DNA of 18,366 nucleotides from SKPH01 sp051748565. GTDB lineage: Bacteria; Bacillota; Dethiobacteria; DTU022. Under the pieces are notes generated by a model. The model had not been told where the DNA came from, searched no databases, and saw nothing but the letters and a program-made list of their open reading frames with translations. Position numbers and translations under genes: made by a program. Position 1 is the first letter of the stretch; each line of letters starts with the position of its first letter. Location: positions 1-18,366 of the forward strand of contig JBNJHN010000038.1 of the NCBI GenBank assembly GCA_051748565.1, written 5' to 3'. This document shows positions 6,858 to 13,669 of the stretch, piece by piece.

Positions 6858-7253
6858 ATGATGACAGATCCGATTGCCGATATGCTTACACGTGTGCGAA
6901 ACGCAAATAATGTGCGGCATAAATCAGTGGAAATTCCTGCTTCAAATGTAAAACGTTCGATTGCTGCTATTATGAAGCAGGAGGGTTTTATTAAGGATTT
7001 TGAGTATATCAAAGATACCAAGCAGGGCATCTTACGAGTTCATCTGAAGTACGGGCCCAACCAGGAAAGGATTATCAGCGGTCTGAAAAGGATCAGCAAG
7101 CCTGGTTTGCGGGTTTATGTAAAGAAAGATGAACTGCCCAAAGTTCTGGGAGGGCTTGGTATAGCAGTTATTTCTACCTCTCAGGGTTTAATGAGCGATC
7201 GCCAGGCCCGGGAAACCGGCAGTGGCGGAGAAGTATTGTGCTATATCTGGTAG
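6858..7253 (+). CDS. rpsH: 30S ribosomal protein S8
   Basis: S8 binds the central domain of 16S rRNA and in E. coli represses the spc operon. It shows TDPIADMLTRVRNANNVRH, IPASNVKRSIA, LRVHLKYG and the C-terminal signature ISTSQGLMSDRQAR, ending GGEVLCYIW. The start is not certain: ATG 6858 (131 aa) is my choice, 11 nt after GAGGAGGT; ATG 6861 and TTG 6852 (5 nt from the SD, giving MPMMTDPI) are alternatives. A TTG at 6846 overlaps the SD and is rejected. Confidence 0.95.
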   Translation: MMTDPIADMLTRVRNANNVRHKSVEIPASNVKRSIAAIMKQEGFIKDFEYIKDTKQGILRVHLKYGPNQERIISGLKRISKPGLRVYVKKDELPKVLGGLGIAVISTSQGLMSDRQARETGSGGEVLCYIW

Positions 7254-7273
7254 CATAGTGAGGAGGTTTACCG

Positions 7274-7810
7274 ATGTCTCGAACCGGTAAAAAACCTGTC
7301 GCTGTACCTGATAAAGTCGAGGTACAGTTAGATGGAAGGCATATTGCTGTAAAAGGTCCGAAAGGAGAGCTCTCTCAGGAGCTTCCCAGGGATATGATAA
7401 TTGAGCAGGAACAGGGCTGGATCTATGTTAAGCGGCCTTCTGACAACCCGAAACACAGGGCTTTACACGGCCTGACCCGAACCCTTATTGATAATATGGT
7501 TAAGGGTGTAACGGAAGGTTACAGCCGCAACCTTGAACTGGTCGGTGTTGGTTATAAAGCTGCCTTGCAGGGCAAGAAGCTTGTTCTAAATGTGGGATTG
7601 TCACATCCTGTAGAGTTTGTTCCCGGCGATAACATGGAAATCGAGGTGCCCTCTCCCACGAAGATTGTGATAAAGGGTATCGATAAACAGGCAGTTGGCA
7701 ACCTGGCTGCAGTTATTCGCAGGACCAATCCGCCCGAACCTTACAAAGGCAAGGGGATTCGATATGAAAATGAAATTGTCCGCCAGAAAGTTGGCAAAGC
7801 GGGCAAATAG
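7274..7810 (+). CDS. rplF: 50S ribosomal protein L6
   Basis: L6, 178 residues, lies near the sarcin-ricin loop and the factor-binding site. It has the two repeated domains expected: the first begins SRTGKKPVAVPDKVEV and contains VKGPKGELS, and the second holds the LVGVGYKAALQGKKLVLNVGLSHPVEF segment (about residues 88-115) and the terminal signature PPEPYKGKGIRY near residues 153-164. The SD GAGGAGGT lies at 7260-7267. It is ordinary in length and in base use. Confidence 0.98.
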   Translation: MSRTGKKPVAVPDKVEVQLDGRHIAVKGPKGELSQELPRDMIIEQEQGWIYVKRPSDNPKHRALHGLTRTLIDNMVKGVTEGYSRNLELVGVGYKAALQGKKLVLNVGLSHPVEFVPGDNMEIEVPSPTKIVIKGIDKQAVGNLAAVIRRTNPPEPYKGKGIRYENEIVRQKVGKAGK

Positions 7811-7830
7811 TTGCCTGGAGGTGTGCAATA

Positions 7831-8199
7831 GTGCTTAAAGGAAAGTCGCGTTTGATCGGCCGGAAGCGGCGGCACCGTAGAGTTAGGAAAAAAATTACCG
7901 GCACAACGAAACGTCCACGGTTGAATGTGTTTCGCAGCAACAATTATATTTATGCCCAGGTGATCGATGACCAATCTGGAAGAACTCTGGTAGCTGCCTC
8001 CAGTCTTGAACCCCAGCTGCGCTCGGAGCAGCCCCGTGGAAGCAACAGGGAAGCGGCTCGGAAAGTAGGGAAATTACTGGGCCAACGCGCCTCGGACAGG
8101 GGCATCAAAGAAGTTGTATTTGACCGGGGTGGTTACCTATATCACGGCAGAGTAAAAGAACTTGCCGAAGGAGCCCGTGAAGCCGGGTTAAACTTCTAG
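7831..8199 (+). CDS. rplR: 50S ribosomal protein L18
   Basis: L18, 122 residues, brings 5S rRNA to the central protuberance together with L5. The N-terminus is very basic (RLIGRKRRHRRVRKKITGT), followed by RPRLNVFRSNNYIYAQVIDD and the C-terminal VVFDRGGYLYHGRVKELAEG with the family's FDRGG.YHGRV motif. It starts with GTG, 7 nt after CTGGAGGTG (7815-7823). Confidence 0.98.
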   Translation: MLKGKSRLIGRKRRHRRVRKKITGTTKRPRLNVFRSNNYIYAQVIDDQSGRTLVAASSLEPQLRSEQPRGSNREAARKVGKLLGQRASDRGIKEVVFDRGGYLYHGRVKELAEGAREAGLNF

Positions 8200-8218
8200 A
8201 AAGGGGGAAATAGCAGGG

Positions 8219-8716
8219 GTGACAAAGATAGAACCATCACAGGAATTAATCGAAAAAGTAGTCAAGGTCAATCGTGTGGCCAAGGTGGTTAAAGGTGGAC
8301 GCCGTTTCAGCTTTAGTGCCCTGGTTGTTGTCGGGGATCAAAAGGGAGTAGTTGGAACCGGAATGGGTAAAGCCGGTGAAGTACCGGAAGCAATCCGCAA
8401 AGGTATTGAAGCTGCCAAAAAGAACCTTATTCAGGTTCCCATGGTCGGAACCACTATTACTCATCCGATCATAGGTCGTTTCGGCGGAGGGAAAGTTATG
8501 CTAAAACCGGCTTCCGAAGGAACAGGTGTGATTGCCGGTGGGCCGGTCCGTGCGGTGCTTGAACTTGCCGGTGTGAGAGATGTTTTGACAAAATCACTCG
8601 GTTCGTCCAATGCTATAAATATTGTTAATGCAACCATGGAAGGGCTGAAATCGCTTAAGCGAGCTGAAGAAGTGAGCTCTTTACGCGGTATTGAGGTAGA
8701 AAAGCTGCTCAGTTAA
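8219..8716 (+). CDS. rpsE: 30S ribosomal protein S5
   Basis: S5, 165 residues, lines the mRNA entry channel and affects decoding fidelity; spectinomycin resistance changes in other bacteria fall in its early loop. The double-stranded RNA-binding fold is visible around residues 13-75: VKVNRVAKVVKGGRRFSF, VVVGDQKGVVGTGMGKAGEV and AIRKGIEAAKKNL. The C-terminal part has GGPVRAVLELAGVRDVLTKS and GSSNAINIV. The start is GTG, preceded by AAAGGGGG at about 8200-8207, 11 nt away, which is a weaker SD than its neighbours have. Confidence 0.98.
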   Translation: MTKIEPSQELIEKVVKVNRVAKVVKGGRRFSFSALVVVGDQKGVVGTGMGKAGEVPEAIRKGIEAAKKNLIQVPMVGTTITHPIIGRFGGGKVMLKPASEGTGVIAGGPVRAVLELAGVRDVLTKSLGSSNAINIVNATMEGLKSLKRAEEVSSLRGIEVEKLLS

Positions 8717-8731
8717 GGAGAGTTGTCTGCT

Positions 8732-8917
8732 ATGGCAAAAAAACTTAAGATCACCCTGGTTCGCAGTCCATTGACTCGTAAACCGACTCATCGCCGAACA
8801 GTGCGGGCATTGGGTTTGAGGAAAATCGGTCAGACAGTTATTCACGACGACAATCCAGTTATCAGGGGAATGGCCAATACAATCAATTATTTGGTTACTG
8901 TTGAAGAAAGCAAATGA
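8732..8917 (+). CDS. rpmD: 50S ribosomal protein L30
   Basis: L30, 61 residues, is a small ferredoxin-like protein of the 50S subunit. It carries KITLVRSPLTRKPTHRRTV, GLRKIGQTVIHDDNPVIRGM and the closing NTINYLVTVEE, all typical. I use the ATG; an in-frame TTG three codons earlier lies too close to the SD TAAGGAGA (8714-8721). Its stop is followed by a 32-nt spacer to rplO. Confidence 0.97.
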   Translation: MAKKLKITLVRSPLTRKPTHRRTVRALGLRKIGQTVIHDDNPVIRGMANTINYLVTVEESK

Positions 8918-8949
8918 TTCAAGTTGTAGTACAGAGGGAGGTGTAGCTA

Positions 8950-9390
8950 ATGCGTTTACACGAATTAAGGCCTCCTGAGGGAGCCAGGAAAGCGGCCAAA
9001 CGAAAAGGCAGAGGAATAGCTTCGGGCTTGGGTAAGACAGCCGGTAGGGGCCAGAAGGGACAGAAATCTCGTTCGGGTTCAGGTGTGCGCCGCGGATTTG
9101 AAGGTGGCCAAATGCCATATTTTCAGCGTTTGCCAAAACGGGGTTTCACTAACATATTCAAGAAGAAGTGGAACATCGTTAATTTAGGTGATCTTAACTC
9201 TTTTGAAGAAGGAACAGTGGTAACACCGGACCTTTTACTGGAAGCAGGGCTGCTTAAAAATCTGCGTGATCCTTTGAAAGTACTTGCCGATGGTGAATTG
9301 GATCGTAAACTTGAGGTCCATGCCCATCATTTCAGCAAACAGGCTCAGGCTAAAATCGAAGCAGCCGGTGGAAAGGCAGAGGTGATATAA
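8950..9390 (+). CDS. rplO: 50S ribosomal protein L15
   Basis: L15, 146 residues, is a late-assembling 50S protein with a long, flexible Gly/Lys/Arg-rich N-terminal tail: residues 1-55 include LRPPEGARKAAKRKGRGIAS, GLGKTAGRGQKGQKSRSG and RRGFEGGQMP. The folded C-terminal domain follows from VNLGDLNSF to KAEVI. The SD GAGGGAGGTG is at about 8934-8943. The stop is one base before the TTG start of secY, whose SD lies inside this gene. Confidence 0.98.
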   Translation: MRLHELRPPEGARKAAKRKGRGIASGLGKTAGRGQKGQKSRSGSGVRRGFEGGQMPYFQRLPKRGFTNIFKKKWNIVNLGDLNSFEEGTVVTPDLLLEAGLLKNLRDPLKVLADGELDRKLEVHAHHFSKQAQAKIEAAGGKAEVI

Positions 9391-9391
9391 A

Positions 9392-10648
9392 TTGCTGGAA
9401 ACAGTAAGAACAGCGTGGCGGATTAAAGAACTCAGAGATCGAATTCTTTTTACCCTGGCCATGTTTGTGGTTTTCCGGGCCGGTTCAGCGATCCCTGTCC
9501 CCGGTGTGGATGCATCCCGCCTGGCTGCATTTTTCCAGGAGGATACCATTTTTGGTTTTGTCAACATCATCGGCGGCGGGAACTTGAGCAACTTTACTAT
9601 TTTTGCTCTGGGCATTATGCCTTACATTAATGCTTCCATTATCATGAACCTTTTGACTATAGTCATTCCGAAGCTTAAGGAATGGAGCCAGGAAGGCCCC
9701 GAGGGTCGAAAAAAAATATCACAAATTACCCGCTATGGGACGATTGTGATTGCTCTTATCCAGGCTCTGGGTCTTTCCACTATCATAGCCGGTGAAGCAG
9801 TCCTTGATCAAACCTTGCTATCCTACACAACTATAATCATTTCACTTACTGCGGGTACTGCTTTTCTAATGTGGATGGGTGAGCTAATAACCGAAAAAGG
9901 AATCGGTAACGGTATATCCCTGATTATTTTTGCCGGTATTGTTGCCGGATTTCCTATAGCTGTTGCAATGGCAGTTGAGCAATACCGGTTCGGCCAGATT
10001 AACCTCCTGGTTATAATCCTTGTGGTGGTTATGTTACTCGGCCTGATTGTCGGTATTATCGGGCTTGACCAGGGGCAGCGAAGGATTAATGTACAGTACA
10101 GCAAGCGTGTGGTCGGCCGGAAAATGTACGGCGGGCAGGCTACGCATATACCAATGAAAGTAAACCAGGCGGGGGTTATCCCAGTTATATTTGCTTCGGT
10201 GATTTTGAGTTTTCCACAGACACTGGTCAGTTTTATTCAACACCCTGTTGCGCAAAGAATTGCTGACAGTTTGGGCTGGGGCAGTAACCTGAACCTGGTA
10301 TTATATATGACTTTAATCATCCTATTTACCTACTTTTATACAGCGGTCCAATTTGACCCCTTCCAGGTGGCCGGCAATATTAAGAAATATGGCGGTTTCA
10401 TTCCCGGTTTACGCCCGGGCCGTCCGACAGCAGATTACCTGGCCAGGGTAACATCGCGCCTGACAACAGCGGGAGCCTTTTCTCTCGCTTTTATAGCGGT
10501 ATTCCCGATCATCCTGGAGCGCTTAACAGGGATGAATATTGTATTCGGCGGCACCGGTCTGATTATTGTGGTCGGTGTGGCTCTTGAAACATTCAAGCAA
10601 ATCGAAAGCCACATGCTTATGCGCAGTTATCGCGGCTTTATGAAGTAG
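9392..10648 (+). CDS. secY: Protein translocase subunit SecY
   Basis: SecY, 418 residues, is the pore of the SecYEG translocon in the cytoplasmic membrane. Ten hydrophobic segments are apparent. The N-terminal TAWRIKELRDRILFTLAMF starts TM1; the plug region IGGGNLSNFTIFALGIMPYI follows at about residues 57-77. The cytoplasmic loop QGQRRINVQYSKRVVGRKM is near residues 227-245, and the C5 loop FDPFQVAGNIKKYGGFIPGL, with RPGRPT, near 322-348; these loops contact SecA and the ribosome. It starts with TTG, with SD AGAGGTGAT at 9378-9386 inside rplO. It is directly followed by map; adk, often found here, is missing. Confidence 0.98.
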   Translation: MLETVRTAWRIKELRDRILFTLAMFVVFRAGSAIPVPGVDASRLAAFFQEDTIFGFVNIIGGGNLSNFTIFALGIMPYINASIIMNLLTIVIPKLKEWSQEGPEGRKKISQITRYGTIVIALIQALGLSTIIAGEAVLDQTLLSYTTIIISLTAGTAFLMWMGELITEKGIGNGISLIIFAGIVAGFPIAVAMAVEQYRFGQINLLVIILVVVMLLGLIVGIIGLDQGQRRINVQYSKRVVGRKMYGGQATHIPMKVNQAGVIPVIFASVILSFPQTLVSFIQHPVAQRIADSLGWGSNLNLVLYMTLIILFTYFYTAVQFDPFQVAGNIKKYGGFIPGLRPGRPTADYLARVTSRLTTAGAFSLAFIAVFPIILERLTGMNIVFGGTGLIIVVGVALETFKQIESHMLMRSYRGFMK

Positions 10649-10658
10649 TGAAAACAGA

Positions 10659-11414
10659 GTGATCAAGCTAAAATCGGTACGGGAAATAGAGTTGATGCGG
10701 GAAGCAGGCAAGATTGTTGCTGAGGTTCTGCAGGAAATGGAAAACTCGATCAAAGTTGGCATAACCACCGCTATGCTGAACAAGGTCGCAGAGAAGCTGA
10801 TTCGCAGACGCGGGGCCGAACCGGCTTTCCTCGGATACAACAATTTCCCTGCATCGATATGCACTTCCGTCAATAATGAGGTGGTGCATGGTATACCCGG
10901 GTTGCGTAGACTTAAAGAGGGCGATATAATCAGCATTGACGTCGGTGTCCGCTTAAAAGGGTATCACGGAGATGCAGCTTCCACCTTTGCGGTAGGCACA
11001 GTATCGCCGCAGGCCAGAAAACTGATTGATGTCACCCGTATATCTCTGCAGAAAGCCATTGATGCGATGCAGGTCGGAAAGAGGCTTTCTGATGTTTCTC
11101 ATGCCGTCCAGAACTATGTCGAAAGTAAATCTTTTTCGATAGTACGCAATTATGTTGGCCATGGAATTGGTGAAGAAATGCACGAAGAACCGCAGGTGCC
11201 GAATTTTGGTCTTCCGGGTCGTGGTCCGTCACTGCAGTCCGGCCTGGTTCTGGCCATAGAGCCGATGGTTAATGTTGGCAGCTGGGAAGTGAAAGTTCTT
11301 AAGGATCAGTGGACAGTGGTAACGGCTGATGGAAGTTTATCCGCTCACTTTGAGCATACAGTGGCACTGGGCAATAACGGGCCCGAGATACTGACCTCTT
11401 CCAACCTTACTTAA
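10659..11414 (+). CDS. map: Type I methionine aminopeptidase
   Basis: The enzyme removes the initiator methionine from nascent proteins in the cytoplasm. At 251 residues it is the short type Ia form without an N-terminal zinc finger. All metal ligands are present: D94 (SIDVGV), D105 (HGDAAST), H168 (VGHGIGEEMHEEP), E201 (AIEPMV) and E232 (HFEHTVAL), plus the substrate-binding H77 (NNEVVHGIP). It starts with GTG, 10 nt after the secY stop, and I see no recognisable SD in that gap, so translation may depend on ribosomes finishing secY. The junction is where adk usually sits. Confidence 0.96.
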   Translation: MIKLKSVREIELMREAGKIVAEVLQEMENSIKVGITTAMLNKVAEKLIRRRGAEPAFLGYNNFPASICTSVNNEVVHGIPGLRRLKEGDIISIDVGVRLKGYHGDAASTFAVGTVSPQARKLIDVTRISLQKAIDAMQVGKRLSDVSHAVQNYVESKSFSIVRNYVGHGIGEEMHEEPQVPNFGLPGRGPSLQSGLVLAIEPMVNVGSWEVKVLKDQWTVVTADGSLSAHFEHTVALGNNGPEILTSSNLT

Positions 11415-11426
11415 GGGGGCGAAGCT

Positions 11427-11714
11427 ATGGTGGAATTAAAGCCGGGGCAACTGGTCCGTTCTCTGGCCGGCCGCGATAAAGACAAACACTATCTGGTGCT
11501 CAGGGAGTTTGACAGTAGGCATGTGCTCCTGGTCGACGGTCGCAGCCGTCCGATTGACCGGCCAAAAAAGAAAAATATTGCCCACCTTCAACGTTATGAG
11601 CGCAGTGCAGATTTTGACAAGCTGCCTGAGTCCGGTCAATTAACCGACAGCCAGGTAATCAACTATCTGAGAAAACTGGTACCGGTAACAGGTACTCCCA
11701 TAGAGGAGGTTTAA
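11427..11714 (+). CDS. KOW-domain RNA-binding protein (L14e-like, YbzG family)
   Basis: This 95-residue protein has an N-terminal KOW motif at about residues 5-30 (KPGQLVRSLAGRDKDKHYLV), followed by strands ending VLLVDGRSRPIDRPKKKN, a basic patch and a hydrophilic C-terminus ending NYLRKLVPVTGTPIEEV. It resembles the archaeal/eukaryotic L14e-type KOW family (COG2163). A homologue occupies the same map-infA slot in B. subtilis (ybzG, as I recall). Its cellular role is not established; binding to rRNA or another structured RNA is likely from the fold and context. The SD-like GGGGGC just before the ATG is moderate. Base use resembles that of its neighbours. Confidence 0.85.
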   Translation: MVELKPGQLVRSLAGRDKDKHYLVLREFDSRHVLLVDGRSRPIDRPKKKNIAHLQRYERSADFDKLPESGQLTDSQVINYLRKLVPVTGTPIEEV

Positions 11715-11722
11715 CTGGTAAC

Positions 11723-11944
11723 ATGAGCAAAAAAAAAGATGTTGTTGAAGTCGAAGGCACGGTGGTTGAGCCGCTGCCCAATGCCATGTTTCGGGTTGAG
11801 TTGAAGAACGGGCACAAAGTTCTCGCTCATGTGTCCGGCAAAATCCGGATGAACTTTATTCGAATTTTGCCGGGTGACCGGGTTCTGGTTGAATTATCGC
11901 CTTACGATTTATCTCGGGGGCGCATTACCTACCGTTATAAGTAA
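11723..11944 (+). CDS. infA: Translation initiation factor IF-1
   Basis: IF-1, 73 residues, is an S1-type OB-fold protein that binds the 30S A site during initiation. The sequence has KKDVVEVEGTVVEPLPNAMF, the core RVELKNGHKVLAHVSGKIRM and the end GDRVLVELSPYDLSRGRITY, all family signatures. The SD AGAGGAGGT (11702-11710) lies at the end of the preceding gene, 12 nt from the ATG. Confidence 0.98.
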   Translation: MSKKKDVVEVEGTVVEPLPNAMFRVELKNGHKVLAHVSGKIRMNFIRILPGDRVLVELSPYDLSRGRITYRYK

Positions 11945-11958
11945 GGAGGTTCACGATC

Positions 11959-12072
11959 ATGAAGGTGCGGCCCTCAGTAAAAAAAATGTGTGAGAAATGC
12001 AAGATAATCAGGCGTAAGGGCAGGGTTGTTGTTATCTGTCAAAATCCAAAGCATAAACAGAGACAGGGCTAA
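11959..12072 (+). CDS. rpmJ: 50S ribosomal protein L36, zinc-binding form
   Basis: This 37-codon gene encodes MKVRPSVKKMCEKCKIIRRK and then GRVVVICQNPKHKQRQG. Four zinc ligands are present, C11, C14, C27 and H32, so it is the C+ form of L36, the smallest 50S protein. The SD TAAGGAGGT at 11942-11950 overlaps the infA stop and is 8 nt from the ATG. The infA-rpmJ-rpsM order is the usual one. A 65-nt spacer follows. Confidence 0.97.
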   Translation: MKVRPSVKKMCEKCKIIRRKGRVVVICQNPKHKQRQG

Positions 12073-12137
12073 CAGAAAACCTTTTGCCACAAGAGCTTTA
12101 GCTTTTCAGTAATTATGCTTAAGGAGGTGTAAAACGA

Positions 12138-12509
12138 TTGGCTAGGATTGCAGGTGTAGATTTACCGCGTGACAAACGGGTAGAGGTTGCGCTTAGCTAT
12201 ATTTACGGTATCGGAAGAAGCCGTGCAGAAGAGATTCTTAAGCACGCCGGGGTTAGTGCTGATACAAGGGTCAAGGATTTGACTGAAGATGAACTTGGCC
12301 GTCTGCGTGAGTTTATTGATAAGAATTATAATGTCGAAGGAGATTTACGCCGTGAAGTCGCTTTAAACATTAAGCGCCTGGTTGAGATCGGTTGCTACCG
12401 CGGGATCAGGCACAGACGCGGGATGCCCGTACGGGGACAGAAGACCAAGAATAATGCTCGTACCCGTAAAGGTCCCCGTAAGACTGTCGGTGTCCGTCGT
12501 AAGAAATAA
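12138..12509 (+). CDS. rpsM: 30S ribosomal protein S13
   Basis: S13, 123 residues, is a 30S head protein that contacts the 50S subunit and P-site tRNA. It begins ARIAGVDLPRDKRVEVALSYIYGIGRSRA, has the LTEDELGRLREFID helix and the signature GCYRGIRHRRGMPVRGQKTK, and ends in a basic tail reaching the P site. The start is TTG, 8 nt after AAGGAGGTG (12121-12129). This is the first gene of the alpha cluster. The 65-nt spacer before it contains only a weak AAGAGC/GCTTTT stem that I do not rate as functional. Confidence 0.98.
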   Translation: MARIAGVDLPRDKRVEVALSYIYGIGRSRAEEILKHAGVSADTRVKDLTEDELGRLREFIDKNYNVEGDLRREVALNIKRLVEIGCYRGIRHRRGMPVRGQKTKNNARTRKGPRKTVGVRRKK

Positions 12510-12561
12510 TATTTGTTTAATAAGAAATAGGAACTGTATAGAAGGGAGGAACTAAAAAAAA

Positions 12562-12954
12562 TTGGTCAAGAAAAAGGTTACCCGCACTAAAAGGCGAGAA
12601 AAGAAAAATGTTGAGCGCGGCGTTGCTCATATCAAATCGACCTTTAATAATACTTTTATCAGTATTACTGATATGGACGGGAATAGCATTTCCTGGTCCA
12701 GCGCCGGTAATGTTGGTTTCAAAGGCTCCCGAAAATCGACTCCTTTTGCAGCCCAGCTGGCTGCCGAGTCAGCAGCCAAGGTGGCTATGGAGCATGGCAT
12801 GAGGCAGCTTGAAGTATATGTGAAAGGTCCGGGAGCGGGACGTGAAGCGGCCATTCGTTCACTGCAGGCTGCAGGCCTTGAGGTTAATGCGATAAAGGAT
12901 GTAACTCCTATACCGCATAACGGTTGCCGCCCACCGAAGAGGCGGAGAGTTTAG
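12562..12954 (+). CDS. rpsK: 30S ribosomal protein S11
   Basis: S11, 130 residues, is a platform protein near the mRNA exit. Recognised features are GVAHIKSTFNNTFISITDM, SAGNVGFKGSRKSTPFAAQL, the VYVKGPGAGREAAIRSLQAAGL stretch, and the C-terminal HNGCRPPKRRRV, invariant in the family. The start is TTG; the SD GAAGGGAGGA (12541-12550) is 11 nt upstream. The N-terminal 20 residues are unusually rich in Lys and Arg, as in other Bacillota S11. Confidence 0.98.
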   Translation: MVKKKVTRTKRREKKNVERGVAHIKSTFNNTFISITDMDGNSISWSSAGNVGFKGSRKSTPFAAQLAAESAAKVAMEHGMRQLEVYVKGPGAGREAAIRSLQAAGLEVNAIKDVTPIPHNGCRPPKRRRV

Positions 12955-12989
12955 TCATTATATATGTGAGGAGGTGTAACATTATCTAA

Positions 12990-13616
12990 ATGGGACGCCA
13001 TACTGGAGCAGTTTGCCGTTTATGTCGCAGAGAAAAGGATAAACTTTATCTAAAAGGCGATCGCTGTTTTTCTGATAAATGTGGTGTAGTGCGGCGTGCA
13101 TACCCGCCGGGGGATCACGGCCAGGGCCGCCAAAAATTTTCAGAGTTTGGTCAACAGCTGCGTGAAAAGCAGAAAGCACGCCGTATTTATGGAGTTATGG
13201 AAAGACAGTTTCGCCGTTATTTTAAAGAAGCCGACCGCCGCAGGGGAGTTACCGGTGAAATTCTTTTGCAGCTCTTGGAGAGTCGGCTGGACAATGTTGT
13301 TTACCGTATGGGAATGGGAAGGTCTCGTTCCGAAGCCAGACAGCTTATTAACCATGGGCATTTCCAGGTAAACGGACGTAAAGTTGATATCGCTTCATTT
13401 CTGACCAGGGTCGGGGATATTGTCGCTGTTCGGGAAAATAGTAAAAACAAACCGATCTTTAAACAAATAGCTGAGGATAGGGAACAGCAGGGAGTAGTGG
13501 ATTGGTTGGAAGTCAATCATGAGAAGCTTGAAGGACGGGTAATCAGGTTGCCACTGCGTGATGAGATTGATGTGCCGTTAACCGAGCACCTTATTGTTGA
13601 GCTTTATTCCCGTTAA
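12990..13616 (+). CDS. rpsD: 30S ribosomal protein S4, zinc-binding form
   Basis: S4, 208 residues, starts 30S assembly by binding the 5' domain of 16S rRNA and is the alpha-operon repressor in E. coli. The N-terminal zinc knuckle is intact: C9 and C12 (VCRLCRR), C26 and C31 (RCFSDKC). The S4 RNA-binding domain follows, with RLDNVVYRMGMGRSRSEARQ and INHGHFQVNGRKVDI (about residues 93-130). The ATG is forced because the preceding codon is a stop; the SD GAGGAGGTG is 13 nt away. Its position between rpsK and rpoA is unlike Bacilli, where rpsD is located elsewhere. Confidence 0.98.
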   Translation: MGRHTGAVCRLCRREKDKLYLKGDRCFSDKCGVVRRAYPPGDHGQGRQKFSEFGQQLREKQKARRIYGVMERQFRRYFKEADRRRGVTGEILLQLLESRLDNVVYRMGMGRSRSEARQLINHGHFQVNGRKVDIASFLTRVGDIVAVRENSKNKPIFKQIAEDREQQGVVDWLEVNHEKLEGRVIRLPLRDEIDVPLTEHLIVELYSR

Positions 13617-13628
13617 GTGATTAAGTTA

Positions 13629-13655
13629 ACCCTCAATATATCAAACGAGGAGGGT
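13629..13655 (+). promoter_or_regulatory. Possible SD-sequestering hairpin before rpoA
   Basis: ACCCTC (13629-13634) can pair perfectly with GAGGGT (13650-13655) around a 15-nt A/T-rich loop. The right arm contains part of the rpoA SD GAGGAGGG (13647-13654), so the helix would hide the ribosome-binding site when formed. Six base pairs against a purine-rich SD can arise by chance; control of rpoA translation by this helix is inference. Confidence 0.25.
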
Positions 13656-13669
13656 ACATTAGAATCGTG

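Noticed and set aside
12073..12137. Promoter-like TTGCCA (12084-12089) with TAATTA (12110-12115) and a small AAGAGC/GCTTTT stem before rpsM.
   Set aside because: The 20-nt spacing is outside the normal range and the stem includes a G-U in a short A/T-rich helix; it is likely chance.
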